DNA of 29,837 bases, from positions 1 to 29,837 of the forward strand of contig CALCHR010000106.1 in NCBI GenBank assembly GCA_937901185.1, read 5' to 3'. The notes beneath the pieces are model-generated. The model did no database searches, was not told where the DNA came from, and saw nothing but the letters and a program-made list of their open reading frames with translations. Within the stretch, counting starts at the first letter, position 1. Every line of letters begins with the position of its first letter. Made by a program: the position numbers and the translations under genes. The DNA is from an uncultured Bacteroidales bacterium (GTDB lineage: Bacteria > Bacteroidota > Bacteroidia > Bacteroidales > Bacteroidaceae). Shown here in pieces: positions 7,252 to 15,426 of the stretch.

Positions 7252-8034
7252 ATGGAAGATTTGGTTTCTATCATAATGCCAACCTACAATGCTAAGATTT
7301 TTCTGAAAGATAGCATTGAGGGTATTATTGGCCAAACTTACTCCAATTGGGAACTTCTGATTACGGATGACCGCTCTACAGACGAGAGCGTTTTAGCTAT
7401 CCTCAGAGAATACGCTCAGAAAGATTCGCGTATACGTCTCTTCTTCTTAGAAGAAAATAAGGGATGCGGCGTGGCGCGCAATAATTCTATCCGAGCAGCT
7501 CGGGGGCGCTATATTGCTTTTTGTGATAGCGATGACATCTGGGTGCCCAACAAATTGGAAAAGCAGATAGCCTTTCTTCGAGAAAAGCAGATATGCCTGA
7601 CCTTCTCTTCCTATTATCTTTTGGATGCAGAGAATAAAATTTTTGGAGAGGTAAAAGCTCCGAAATCTCTGACGCTGGGGCAACTGAAGAGAGACAATAA
7701 AATTGGTTGCTCCACGGCTATATATGATACCCGCTTCTTTGGAAAATTCTATATGCCGCCGATGCGCAAAAGGCAAGACTGGGCTATGTTCTTGAATCTG
7801 CTGAAGAAATGTGGGTCCTGCCAGTCTTTGTCTGAACCTTTGGTCTACTACAGAGTGCGCCAAGGTTCTGTTTCCAGAAAAAAACTTACCCTAGTAAAAT
7901 ATAATATAGAAGTCTATCGCGTAGTCTTTGGCTACTCCTATTTTGTATCTATATTATATTTTCTCTTCCTTTTCTTACCCACCTATGGCCTCAAAAAAAT
8001 AAGGCAAATGGTTAGTTTGCCTTATCAGAAATAG
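7252..8034 (+). CDS. Family 2 glycosyltransferase
   Basis: The 260-residue protein is a GT-A fold, family 2 transferase that moves a sugar from a nucleotide donor to a lipid-linked or glycan acceptor at the inner face of the membrane. The N-terminal signature VSIIMPTYNA starts at residue 5. The nucleotide-binding Asp region lies at about 37-45 (LLITDDRSTD), the GVARNNSIRAARGRYIAF block at about 73-90, and the metal-binding CDSDD at about 91-95. The C-terminal segment (SYFVSILYFLFLFLPTYG) is hydrophobic and may sit at the membrane. The gene is visibly more AT-rich than its neighbours, a sign often seen in surface-glycan genes acquired by transfer. It is alone on the plus strand and its 3' end carries the terminator of the convergent epimerase gene. 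The sugar and acceptor cannot be told from sequence. Confidence 0.9.
   Translation: MEDLVSIIMPTYNAKIFLKDSIEGIIGQTYSNWELLITDDRSTDESVLAILREYAQKDSRIRLFFLEENKGCGVARNNSIRAARGRYIAFCDSDDIWVPNKLEKQIAFLREKQICLTFSSYYLLDAENKIFGEVKAPKSLTLGQLKRDNKIGCSTAIYDTRFFGKFYMPPMRKRQDWAMFLNLLKKCGSCQSLSEPLVYYRVRQGSVSRKKLTLVKYNIEVYRVVFGYSYFVSILYFLFLFLPTYGLKKIRQMVSLPYQK
7992..8025 (-). terminator. Terminator of wecB inside the GT2 coding sequence
   Basis: ATAAGGCAAA (7999-8008) pairs perfectly with TTTGCCTTAT (8016-8025) over a 7-nt loop. On the minus strand it is followed by seven U residues (A-run at 7993-7999). The hairpin lies within the last codons of the plus-strand GT2 gene. No T-run follows it on the plus strand, so it acts for the minus strand only. 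Confidence 0.85.
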
Positions 8035-8043
8035 AGGTTGTTC

Positions 8044-9201
8044 CTATTCTTTTAATAATATTTCTGCGATGCGGTGGCAGGCTTTTCCGTCTCCGTATGG
8101 ATTGACCGATTTGCTCATACGCTCGTACGCCTCGTGGTTGTTGAGCAGCAGGTTCATCTCGCCGGTGATTTTTTCATAGTCGGTGCTGACCAACTTCACA
8201 GTTCCGGCATCGAGCGCCTCGGGGCGTTCGGTGGTGTCGCGCATCACGAGCACAGGGATGCCCAGTCCCGGAGCCTCTTCCTGAATGCCGCCCGAGTCGG
8301 TCAGCACGATGTGGGCTTTCTCCATGAGGAATACGAAGGAGAGATACTCCAGCGGCTCAATGAAAAAAATGTTGTCGTAGCAAGTGAGGTCCTCGCCAAA
8401 CACCTCGTGGATGGGGCGGCGCACGTTGGGGTTAAGGTGCATGGGGTAGACAAAGTCTGCATCGGGGTGAGCCTTTGCCAGGTCGCGTATGGCGGCGCAG
8501 ATGTTTAAGAAACCTTGGCCGAAGTTTTCGCGGCGATGCCCGGTGATGAGCACCAACTTTCTGCCGCTCTCAAGGCGATTTACGTCGTAGCCGGCCGTCA
8601 GTAGCGACGCCGTCAGTTGCTTCTTGAGCGAGCTGTTGTTCTTTATTTTTTCAACTACCATATAGAGCGCATCGATCACGGTGTTGCCGGTGATGTAGAT
8701 GTTCTCCTCGGCGGTGTTTTCCTTCAGCAGATTTTCGCGGCTTAGGGCTGTGGGCGAAAAGTTGTAAGTGGCTATGCGGCCGGTGATTTGGCGGTTGATT
8801 TCCTCGGGCCATGGGCTGTAAATGTTGTGTGTGCGCAGTCCCGCTTCTACGTGGCCCACGGGAATCTGCTGATAGAACGCTGCCAGGGCAGCAGCCATGG
8901 AGGTGGTGGTGTCGCCATGTACGAGCACCAAGTCAGGTTGGGCTTCTTTCAAGATGTCTCTCATCCCCACCAACACGCGGCTGGTGACGTCGTAGAGGTC
9001 TTGACCCTGCTTCATGATGTTGAGATCATAGTCGGGCACAATCTCAAACAGCGCCAGCACCTGGTCCAGCATCTCCCGATGCTGCCCCGTGACGCACACG
9101 GTGGTTTCAAACTCCCCGGGATACTTTTGCAGTTCCTTTACCAGGGGCGCCATTTTGATGGCTTCAGGCCTTGTGCCAAACACTAACAATATTTTTTTCA
9201 T
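8044..9201 (-). CDS. wecB: UDP-N-acetylglucosamine 2-epimerase (non-hydrolysing)
   Basis: This cytoplasmic enzyme interconverts UDP-GlcNAc and UDP-ManNAc, supplying ManNAc-type sugars for surface polysaccharide. The start at 9201 gives MKKILLVFGTRPEAIKMAPL, the family N-terminus; the frame is open to 9258 but that part has no family match. The 385-residue product carries VTGQHREML, VHGDTTTSMAAALAAFY, HVEAGLRT, the PWPEEINRQITGRIA block, TGHRRENFGQG, LTDSGGIQEEAPGLG and MRDTTERPEAL, all hallmarks of the WecB/MnaA family. It is convergent with the GT2 gene (9 bp between stop codons). It is separated from the other polysaccharide genes by a 385-bp gap holding a repeat. ManNAc dehydrogenase (wecC) is absent here. 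Identification is secure; the exact product pathway is inferred. Confidence 0.96.
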   Translation of the reverse strand: MKKILLVFGTRPEAIKMAPLVKELQKYPGEFETTVCVTGQHREMLDQVLALFEIVPDYDLNIMKQGQDLYDVTSRVLVGMRDILKEAQPDLVLVHGDTTTSMAAALAAFYQQIPVGHVEAGLRTHNIYSPWPEEINRQITGRIATYNFSPTALSRENLLKENTAEENIYITGNTVIDALYMVVEKIKNNSSLKKQLTASLLTAGYDVNRLESGRKLVLITGHRRENFGQGFLNICAAIRDLAKAHPDADFVYPMHLNPNVRRPIHEVFGEDLTCYDNIFFIEPLEYLSFVFLMEKAHIVLTDSGGIQEEAPGLGIPVLVMRDTTERPEALDAGTVKLVSTDYEKITGEMNLLLNNHEAYERMSKSVNPYGDGKACHRIAEILLKE

Positions 9202-9226
9202 CGCAAACACACTCTCTTTGTACCTA

Positions 9227-9234
9227 CAAAGGTA
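9227..9234 (-). promoter_or_regulatory. -7 box for wecB
   Basis: On the minus strand, TACCTTTG matches TAnnTTTG; a weak TGTG lies 19 bp upstream. The leader would be about 20 nt. Confidence 0.55.
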
Positions 9235-9407
9235 AGTAAAAAAGCAGGATGGGCACACTTTCTCTTGTAGAAAAAATATATATATTCTTGCAGCAAGGGC
9301 TGGGCTGTGAGCTTTATAGGTAGAGGGAGCGAGAAACTACTTTTTTCTTTTGTGGCTTGAGGACCTTGGAACCGTCTTTTTCTTGCTCCGGGTATTATGA
9401 CATGACA

Positions 9408-9434
9408 GCCTCGGAAAACTTATTTCTGAGGCTT
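9408..9434. other. Imperfect hairpin in the wecB upstream gap
   Basis: AGCCTC-g-GAAA pairs with TTTC-t-GAGGCT across a short loop. On the plus strand TTTT follows, but no plus-strand gene ends here; on the minus strand there is no T-run. The gap 9202-9586 otherwise holds the wecB -7 box and repeat copy C, with no gene visible. Function unknown. Confidence 0.4.
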
Positions 9435-9445
9435 TTGTAAGTGGT

Positions 9446-9549
9446 TGAAAATCAAGGGTCCTTTTTGGGCTTTTCTTAGGTAAAAGCTAGGTGAATTTCG
9501 GTAACTACTAAGAAAATTTCGGTAACTACTAGTTTCACTTAGTAAACGC
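9446..9549 (-). repeat. Intergenic repeat copy C
   Basis: This copy is inverted relative to copy B. The stretch 9473-9523 matches the reverse complement of 3910-3960 at 50/51 positions. The tail (TTGAAAATCAA at 9446-9456) is at the left, and unit-like TAGTAAAC remnants occur at the right. It sits between the 3' end of the GT2 gene at 9587 and the 5' end of wecB. Confidence 0.9.
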
Positions 9550-9586
9550 CGAAGAAAAAGCAATGGATTGTCGGAGCTTTTCTTCT

Positions 9587-10414
9587 CTACTTTGTGGGTG
9601 CAGAAACCACGCCTTTTATGGCACCTAACATGCGCGTGAGGTAGAAGTGCAGGCGGTATCTGCGGGGATGGCGCAGATAGATGGCGCTGTAGCTGCGTAT
9701 GAGCATGGCGGCGTGGCGGGCTCTTGCCAGGAAGTTTCCTCTGGTGGTGAAGATGGCGCTGCCGGCTCGGAATCGGCGGTAGTAGATGGCGGTTTGGGGG
9801 GTGAACTTGGAGTGGGCGGCGCGGTCTGATATGAGGAACATGAACAAGGCGTCTTCGCCGCTGCTGAGGGCGGGGTTGAATCGGCGGTGGCCGATGATGT
9901 CGCGGTGGATGAGTTTCATGCAGGCGCCGGAGTAGTATTTCTTGGGTGCGTGCAGGGGAATGGCTTGCTCGCTGTAGGCGCGGTGGTATTCGTTGGTGAT
10001 TCTGTAGGGCACGTATTGGCCTTTTTCGTGGAATGCTTTGGTGTAGCTGAGGGCTATGGTTTGCGGTGTGGCGTTTTTGTAAAGCTCTGCGAGATAGTGG
10101 GGGGAGACGTAGTCGTCGTCGTCTATGAAGGCGATGTATTCTCCCTGTGCGGCTTCGAGTGCCAGGTTTCTGGCTCGCGACACGCCGGCCTGGGAAGAGT
10201 ATAAGTATTGGGTGTGGAGGGTTTGGTATTTTTCCTGGAGGGCGGTTGTGATTTGTGCTTCGTAGGGCTGTCGGTCTCCGTTGAGTACGATGATAACTTG
10301 GTAGTCTTCTTTCGGCAGGGTCTGTTCTGCCAGGGAGTCGAGGCATTCCCAAAGATATTCCTGAGGCTTATAGGTGGGGATGATGACGGATATTTTGTAG
10401 GAGAGTTTATTCAT
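9587..10414 (-). CDS. Family 2 glycosyltransferase
   Basis: The 275-residue GT-A transferase starts with SVIIPTYKPQEYLWECLDSL at residues 9-28. It has a donor-binding region (IIVLNGD), the block GVSRARNLALEAAQGEYIAF at about 92-111 and a metal-binding IDDDDYV at about 112-118. Further in, SGEDALFMF (at about 180-190) resembles the acceptor-side ED motif of GT2 enzymes. The C-terminal 60 residues are rich in Arg and Tyr and likely contact the membrane. Its start codon overlaps the stop of the upstream polymerase gene by 8 bp, indicating translational coupling and membership in the wzz-to-GT operon. It is the last gene of that operon. This gene is GC-richer than the GT2 at 12757-13497, suggesting different origins within one cluster. 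Donor and acceptor are unknown. Confidence 0.9.
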   Translation of the reverse strand: MNKLSYKISVIIPTYKPQEYLWECLDSLAEQTLPKEDYQVIIVLNGDRQPYEAQITTALQEKYQTLHTQYLYSSQAGVSRARNLALEAAQGEYIAFIDDDDYVSPHYLAELYKNATPQTIALSYTKAFHEKGQYVPYRITNEYHRAYSEQAIPLHAPKKYYSGACMKLIHRDIIGHRRFNPALSSGEDALFMFLISDRAAHSKFTPQTAIYYRRFRAGSAIFTTRGNFLARARHAAMLIRSYSAIYLRHPRRYRLHFYLTRMLGAIKGVVSAPTK

Positions 10415-11552
10415 CGGTATTTCCTTTATAGGGGCTGTTGTTCATATTGTAGGCGCTGCGATAGGCATAGGAGGGGAAATCGCCTTTCAGCACGTAGGCC
10501 AAATAGTTGGTATAGGGGATGTAGCGATAGTCGGCAAAAATTTTGTTGCTGGCGGCTATGACGCAAAGGCCGAGCAACATGGAGATGTAGATTGTCTTGG
10601 AGCGCTCGGTGAAGGCCAGCACCAGCGTGGCGATGGCGATGGCAAAGAAGATGGCGAAGTAGAGCTGGAAGCGGGAGAGCACTTCGATGGTGGTGGCCAG
10701 GCGATAGAAGAGCAGGTAGACAATGGCGCTGTTGAAGACGACCACCATTTTTCTGTCGCTGTCAAACAGGGCGCGATACCTTATCAGGAGCACGAAGAAC
10801 GTGGTGTGTACAATCATTCCCAAGGAGAGCACGCGGCCCTTGGCAAACTCATTGGTCAGCTCGAAGTAGTTTTCTATCTTCCCTTCGATGTAGGGGATGG
10901 AGCCAAAGAGCTTGGAGATGAGCATCATGATAAAGTTTCTGTCGGCAAAGACCAGGTTGAAGATGATGAAGAGCAGTATCCAGCAGATGCTGTTGATTTT
11001 CTTGGTCAAGAAGAAGTAGATGGGGATGGCTATGAAAGCGGTGATGTGGAAACTCATAGCCAGGAGCGAGAGCAGGAGGTAGGGGAGAAATTTCCGGTTC
11101 AGCAGGTGGGGAAGGGCACACAAGAATATGCTGATGGCTATCAGATTTCGCAGAGGGTTGTCGATGAACAGATAGAACCCGTACCAAGGGACAAAATACA
11201 TCATGGCGATGTATTTATACTCCTTGGCGTAGTTCAGAATGGTGCTGAAGACGGCAATGAAGCAGAGCACCTTTGTGAACACCAGGACATTGAAAAAGTC
11301 GATGTCGAGGTACTTGAAGAGGAGCAGGTAGACGTAGAAACCGGGCTCGTGGTGGTAGTCGAAAAATAAACGGTCGAGGTCAATCTTCTCATATATGGTT
11401 TCGTAATTTCTCCAGTCGGTTCCGGTCATGTATCCAAAGCATAGAAATATGCAAAGAAAACAGAGGGTGCAGGCCAAGTATTCTTTATATTGGGACTGCT
11501 TTATAAAGATAGAAACGAATAGGAGAAAAAAAGAGAAGAAATATATGAACAT
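10407..11552 (-). CDS. EpsG/Wzy-like polysaccharide polymerase
   Basis: The 381-residue protein is almost wholly membrane-embedded, with about ten hydrophobic segments. A polar loop near residues 42-75 carries GYMTGTDWRNYETIYEKI and HHEPGFYVYL. This matches the EpsG family pattern (a Gly-x-Asp-x-x-x-Tyr loop and a Glu-Pro-Gly-Phe/Tyr motif). A second conserved feature is NPLRNLIAISIFL at about 152-164, resembling the R-Q-x-x-A motif of the family. Such proteins polymerise lipid-linked repeat units of O-antigen or exopolysaccharide on the outer face of the inner membrane. The gene follows the GT4-like gene by 2 bp and overlaps the next GT2 gene by 8 bp, inside an operon with a Wzz-like protein, which fits a Wzx/Wzy-type pathway. 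Wzy proteins are poorly conserved, so polymerase function is inferred from topology, the loop motifs and context. Confidence 0.78.
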   Translation of the reverse strand: MFIYFFSFFLLFVSIFIKQSQYKEYLACTLCFLCIFLCFGYMTGTDWRNYETIYEKIDLDRLFFDYHHEPGFYVYLLLFKYLDIDFFNVLVFTKVLCFIAVFSTILNYAKEYKYIAMMYFVPWYGFYLFIDNPLRNLIAISIFLCALPHLLNRKFLPYLLLSLLAMSFHITAFIAIPIYFFLTKKINSICWILLFIIFNLVFADRNFIMMLISKLFGSIPYIEGKIENYFELTNEFAKGRVLSLGMIVHTTFFVLLIRYRALFDSDRKMVVVFNSAIVYLLFYRLATTIEVLSRFQLYFAIFFAIAIATLVLAFTERSKTIYISMLLGLCVIAASNKIFADYRYIPYTNYLAYVLKGDFPSYAYRSAYNMNNSPYKGNTDE

Positions 11553-11554
11553 AT

Positions 11555-12760
11555 CTATCCTATAAGAGACTTGTAAGTTTCTAAGACACGCTCTCCGTCA
11601 TAATCTGTGTGCCATTTCTTCTGAGGCCAGTTGCAGGACGTAAAGTTGTTGTATATCCCCTGGAGGGTTTCTTTGATATGAGCAACATCTGTCACGGGGG
11701 AGAAATATTGTATGTAGCCTTCTTTGTATAAATCGGAAAGCACACCTTCCTTTGGACTCACGGTGAAGATGTATTTCCCGCAACCGATATAGTCTCCCAC
11801 TTTTGTCGGCAGGAAAATACCTTCCTGGCACGGGGCTTCAATGATGAGAACCACGTGGTAGTTGGCCAGCGTCAGGAGGCTGTCTGTGTAAGGAATGGGG
11901 TCAATAAAACGGATGTGCTTTTGCAGATGGTATTCTTGGATGAGCTCAGAAAGTTCGGGGCTGAACAAACCTTGAAATGTGACACAGATTTTTGCTTCTG
12001 GGTGTTCTTCCAGAAACAGCGATAGCGCTTGGCAGAACGTTCTTGGGTCTCTTGGCGGACGTACGTCGCCGGAGTGGATGATGTGAAGTGTGTCGGCCGG
12101 AAAATGTTCAGGCAAATCCATCCTCTGGGCAATATGCGGAATGATTATCTCATTCTTTAATGCGGGCAGATATTGCTTCATGTAATTTTTCAGGCGCTCG
12201 TTGGGAAAGATGTTAGCATCGGGCCATTTTTCCATTGCTCCCAGTAGCGGGCGCTTAAGGAATGACAGTTTTGCTTGAGGACCATCGCCGTAGGGATGTG
12301 GATAAAACTCCATGGGGAAAGGATCGTTCCATGTGGCGAGCCACTTCTTGTTGTATTTCTTTTTCAGATAGTAGCCTACCAACTCACTGGGGTAACTCTT
12401 GGTAAGAACGGCATCGATTTTCTCCTCGCGGCATATTTTTTCGGCAGCGACTGAGGCTAAGTAGGCCCAATGTGCTCCTTTGTAGACCATCTTGAAGCGC
12501 AACAGGGCAAGCAGGTGCAGCCAAATGGTCTTCAGTGTGATTTTATTTTCTACGGAGATTACTTCAAGGTGCTTTAGCTTCAAGCCCGACTCTTTGAGTT
12601 CGGTAGACGGATATTGCTTCCACTTGAGCTGCTTAGATATCAGATAGACATCGTACGCCTCTTGTAAGTATCTGAGTAGTTTGATATTGACAATAGCCTC
12701 TGCGCTGTTGATGGGAAAAGAATTGGGGGCTATTACTAAGATTTTCTTTTTCATAATCAT
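11555..12760 (-). CDS. Glycosyltransferase, family 4-like (GT-B fold)
   Basis: The 401-residue protein has the two-domain look of GT-B transferases. The N-terminal domain begins with KILVIAPNSFPINSAEAIVN (about residues 5-24) and contains AVLTKSYPSELVGYYL. The C-terminal nucleotide-binding domain starts near residue 225 with LHIIHSGDVRPPRDPRTFC and continues with HIRFIDPIPYTDSL and KVGDYIGCGKYIF. The expected Glu near the end of the fold is seen in IIEAPCQEGIFLPTKVGDY. The start ATG at 12760 overlaps the stop of the upstream GT2 gene (ATGA, 4 bp), supporting that start over the in-frame ATG at 12754. It is the third gene of the wzz-led run and probably adds one sugar of the repeat unit. Sugar and linkage are unknown. 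Confidence 0.82.
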   Translation of the reverse strand: MIMKKKILVIAPNSFPINSAEAIVNIKLLRYLQEAYDVYLISKQLKWKQYPSTELKESGLKLKHLEVISVENKITLKTIWLHLLALLRFKMVYKGAHWAYLASVAAEKICREEKIDAVLTKSYPSELVGYYLKKKYNKKWLATWNDPFPMEFYPHPYGDGPQAKLSFLKRPLLGAMEKWPDANIFPNERLKNYMKQYLPALKNEIIIPHIAQRMDLPEHFPADTLHIIHSGDVRPPRDPRTFCQALSLFLEEHPEAKICVTFQGLFSPELSELIQEYHLQKHIRFIDPIPYTDSLLTLANYHVVLIIEAPCQEGIFLPTKVGDYIGCGKYIFTVSPKEGVLSDLYKEGYIQYFSPVTDVAHIKETLQGIYNNFTSCNWPQKKWHTDYDGERVLETYKSLIG

Positions 12761-13497
12761 CCTTTTCTTAGGAGGAAGTAAATATAGCGTAGGTGTCCGT
12801 GCAGACGGCCCAAGAGAAAACTGTTGAACCTGATTTGAGACAGCTCAATGAATTTTTGCTTGGTGTTAGTTGAAGAAATTCCTTCCGCACAATCGTAGTT
12901 GGACACAACGATGGGGAAGAAAAGGCTCTTGTTGCCTTGCTTCTTCAGTTGGTTGAACTGGTTGGCGTCTGCACAAATCTTAAAACGCAAATCGTATTTG
13001 TTCTGAAGGAGAACTGCCCTGCGGAAGAAAATTGACTGATGACACTCGGGCATTATTTCCTTGCTGTTGGTTGCTCGGTAGTGGGTAATTTCAGCATGGT
13101 CTTTATATATCCTGTTGGTCTTGCCGTAAAGGATATTGTAGTCATCAGAGATTTCCTTGGAGAAAAATTGGGAGAGCACATCGGTGGTATAGAAACTGTC
13201 GCCGGAGTTCATAAAGATAATCCACTCGCCTCTGGCTTGGTCTATGCCTTTGTTCATGGCGTCGTACACGCCTTTGTCTGGCTCGCTGACCAGGCAACTG
13301 ATACTTTTCCCAAAGGCTCTGACTTTTTCTGTGGTGCCGTCTGTGCTTTGGCCGTCTATGACTATGATTTCCTTCTCCTCATAGTCTTGGCTGATAATGC
13401 TCTGGAGGGTGTTTTCGATGTGCTCGGCATCATTATATACTACCGTAATGATGCTGACCAAAGGCTTTTTTTTCTCAGAACATTTCTTCTCTATCAT
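12757..13497 (-). CDS. Family 2 glycosyltransferase (WcaE-like)
   Basis: The 246-residue GT-A transferase carries VSIITVVYND at residues 14-23, EIIVIDGQSTDGT at about 43-55, and SEPDKGVYDAMNKGIDQARG at about 71-90. IIFMNSGDS follows at about 93-101, where the usual D-x-D is replaced by N-S-G-D. The DKGVYDAMNKG block and the NSGD motif are typical of the colanic-acid WcaE/WbyL-like branch. The C-terminus (SFLLGRLHGHLRYIYFLLRKG) is short and basic-hydrophobic. It follows the Wzz-like gene by 25 bp and overlaps the next gene by 4 bp, so it is firmly inside the operon. It is more AT-rich than pyrH upstream. It probably transfers one sugar to the growing lipid-linked unit; the specific sugar is not predictable. 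Confidence 0.9.
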   Translation of the reverse strand: MIEKKCSEKKKPLVSIITVVYNDAEHIENTLQSIISQDYEEKEIIVIDGQSTDGTTEKVRAFGKSISCLVSEPDKGVYDAMNKGIDQARGEWIIFMNSGDSFYTTDVLSQFFSKEISDDYNILYGKTNRIYKDHAEITHYRATNSKEIMPECHQSIFFRRAVLLQNKYDLRFKICADANQFNQLKKQGNKSLFFPIVVSNYDCAEGISSTNTKQKFIELSQIRFNSFLLGRLHGHLRYIYFLLRKG

Positions 13498-13522
13498 AGC
13501 TTCTGTCTGTTTGCTGTCGGGG

Positions 13523-14587
13523 CTATTTTTTCTTTATATAATCCTTGCCGAAGATGTATGCAGAGGCTAACAAAAATCCCAGGATGGTATAAGCGATGAC
13601 TATGATGGATTTCTTGGGTGCTACGGGCTTGATGGGTTTTATACTGGGCTGTATAATGACGTAGGCCGGGGTGCATTCTTGTACTTTGGCTTGTGCCAGT
13701 TGCAACTGCTGCGCCAACTGCGAGTACACACTATATTGTAACTGCATCTCGTTCTCCAAGAAACTTTCTTTGGACTTATAAGAGGTCATGATTGTGCCAT
13801 AGTGTGAGTCGGTGAAGTCGCTATATTTTTTCTGGGCTGTTTGATAGCTTTTCTTGGCCTCTCCCAGCAACTTCTCATAGTATGCCACGTCGGTTCTGGC
13901 CTTTTTGGTCTTGTAGGCAGTGATGTACTTTTGCAGTTTTGACTGTACGCTGTCCACCAGGATGGCGCATGCCAGAGGGTCTTGAGCGTTGGCCGAGATG
14001 GTAATCAAGGCATTCTCCTTGTTGATGTCGCAGGTAATGTTTTTGCCAACAGATTCTATCAATAAGACATCTTCTTCCGACAACACTTTTGAAGGGTCTA
14101 AGGATGCTCCGCCATCTTGTTTTTTCGGGCCTCGAAGGTTTTTGATAAACAATCTTACTTTATAGGAGATGAGCGACCACCAAGGCATTTTTTCCTGAGT
14201 ATAAAGATAGCTTTTGTAGCTATCTATTTTTTTCCCGTCGGACATGGTGATGGGTATCTCCAATATCTCTTGGATGAACAGGCTGGAGCGCAGAATTTCC
14301 GGATAGATGTCTATGCTGATGGCCTCTTCGCCCATGCTCTTGAGGTTCATTCCAAACATGCCTGCCAACGAAGAGGCTGCGCCTTCAAGGCTGCCTTCGC
14401 TGGATTCGGGGGCAAGCACCACTTGCGAGTTATACTCCTTGGGGATGCTAAAGGCTACGATGACGCCGATGATACCGGCCACGGCACACACCTTTATATA
14501 TAAGAGGCGGTGCTTCCATATCTTTGCGACAAGCTCAAAGAAGTCCACCTGCTTAATGGGAGAAGAAGGGCTGTTAAGGTCTTTCAT
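13523..14587 (-). CDS. Wzz-like chain-length determinant protein
   Basis: The 354-residue inner-membrane protein has the polysaccharide co-polymerase layout. A short cytoplasmic N-terminus is followed by a first membrane helix at about residues 30-52, a large periplasmic region, and a second helix at about 328-346 with a short basic tail. A proline-rich segment (QPSIKPIKPVAPKK) precedes the second helix, a hallmark of the family. The periplasmic part has a Gly/Ser/Ala-rich stretch (EGAASSLAGMFGMNLKSMG) and a coiled-coil-like region (about 240-305) rich in Lys, Gln and Glu. It sets the length of polymer made by the Wzy-type polymerase. There is no C-terminal tyrosine-kinase domain. It is the first sugar-polymer gene after pyrH, which lies 36 bp upstream, and heads the GT and polymerase genes. 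Confidence 0.9.
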   Translation of the reverse strand: MKDLNSPSSPIKQVDFFELVAKIWKHRLLYIKVCAVAGIIGVIVAFSIPKEYNSQVVLAPESSEGSLEGAASSLAGMFGMNLKSMGEEAISIDIYPEILRSSLFIQEILEIPITMSDGKKIDSYKSYLYTQEKMPWWSLISYKVRLFIKNLRGPKKQDGGASLDPSKVLSEEDVLLIESVGKNITCDINKENALITISANAQDPLACAILVDSVQSKLQKYITAYKTKKARTDVAYYEKLLGEAKKSYQTAQKKYSDFTDSHYGTIMTSYKSKESFLENEMQLQYSVYSQLAQQLQLAQAKVQECTPAYVIIQPSIKPIKPVAPKKSIIVIAYTILGFLLASAYIFGKDYIKKK

Positions 14588-14623
14588 TGCTTTGGGGTAA
14601 GATAGTTCTTCTGCTTGCTCTCT

Positions 14624-15334
14624 TTATGCATGCACATAGGTGCCGATGTTCTCGCCTTCAAGTACTTTTTTCAAGTTGCCCACGATGTCCATGTTGAACA
14701 CGTAGATGGGCAGGTTGTTTTCCTTGCACATGGCCGTTGCTGTTACGTCCATTACTTTTAGGCCGCGGCTGAGCACTTCGTCGTAGCTGATGTTGTCAAA
14801 CTTGGTGGCGGTGGGGTCTTTCTCGGGGTCGGCTGTGTAAACGCCGTCCACGCGTGTACCCTTGAGCATCACGTCGGCTTCTATCTCGATGCCGCGCAGG
14901 CTTGAGCCGGTGTCGGTGGTGAAATAGGGGTTACCTGTGCCGGCGCTCATGATGGCCACTTCGCCGCGCTCCATGGCTTCGATGGCTTTCCACTTGGTGT
15001 AGAATTCGCCGATAGGCTCCATGCGGATGGCGGTGAGCACGCGGTTTTTCACACCGAGGGCGCCGAGGGCGCTGCTCAGTGCGAGCGAGTTGATGACGGT
15101 GGCACACATGCCCATCTGGTCGCCTTTCACGCGGTCGAATCCTTTGCCGGCGCCGCTCAGGCCGCGGAAGATGTTGCCGCCGCCAATCACGATGCCTATT
15201 TCCACACCCATCTCTTGGGCTTCTTTAATTTGCGCTGCATACTCGTTGAGACGCTTCACGTCGATGCCGTAGCCTTGTTCGCCCATGAGGCTCTCGCCGG
15301 AGAGCTTGAGCAGTATTCTCTTAAACTTTGCCAT
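14624..15334 (-). CDS. pyrH: UMP kinase
   Basis: This cytoplasmic enzyme phosphorylates UMP to UDP, the entry to UTP, CTP and UDP-sugars. The start at 15334 gives MAKFKRILLKLSGESLMG, the family N-terminus, and a 236-residue product of normal length; the frame is open to 15397 but that extension lacks family sequence. Signatures are the Lys/Gly-rich GIVIGGGNIFRG loop, DRVKGDQMGMCATVINSLAL, EFYTKWKAIEAMERG, AGTGNPYFTTDTGSSLRG, DGVYTADPEKDPTAT and the C-terminal FNMDIVGNL. Elsewhere pyrH often precedes frr (ribosome recycling factor). Here it precedes the wzz-led polysaccharide genes by 36 bp with no terminator visible, suggesting co-transcription with a UDP-sugar-consuming pathway. That link is inferred. 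Confidence 0.97.
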   Translation of the reverse strand: MAKFKRILLKLSGESLMGEQGYGIDVKRLNEYAAQIKEAQEMGVEIGIVIGGGNIFRGLSGAGKGFDRVKGDQMGMCATVINSLALSSALGALGVKNRVLTAIRMEPIGEFYTKWKAIEAMERGEVAIMSAGTGNPYFTTDTGSSLRGIEIEADVMLKGTRVDGVYTADPEKDPTATKFDNISYDEVLSRGLKVMDVTATAMCKENNLPIYVFNMDIVGNLKKVLEGENIGTYVHA

Positions 15335-15418
15335 AAGTGTCTGATATTTCTGATTGTACGTATTAAGGTTATCAAGGATATGTCGGGCGCAGTCCAAACT
15401 GCACTACGCTTTATCGGA

Positions 15419-15426
15419 CAAAGGTA
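15419..15426 (-). promoter_or_regulatory. -7 box for pyrH
   Basis: On the minus strand, TACCTTTG matches TAnnTTTG, about 85 bp before the pyrH ATG. The leader so defined contains a small perfect hairpin, GCAGT-CCAA-ACTGC on the plus strand at 15389-15402. No clear -33 TTTG is seen. Confidence 0.5.

Noticed and set aside
9420..10352. 310-residue minus-strand ORF overlapping the GT2 gene at 9587-10414
   Set aside because: It is in another frame of a bona fide glycosyltransferase, extremely Arg/Pro/His-rich, and runs into repeat copy C.
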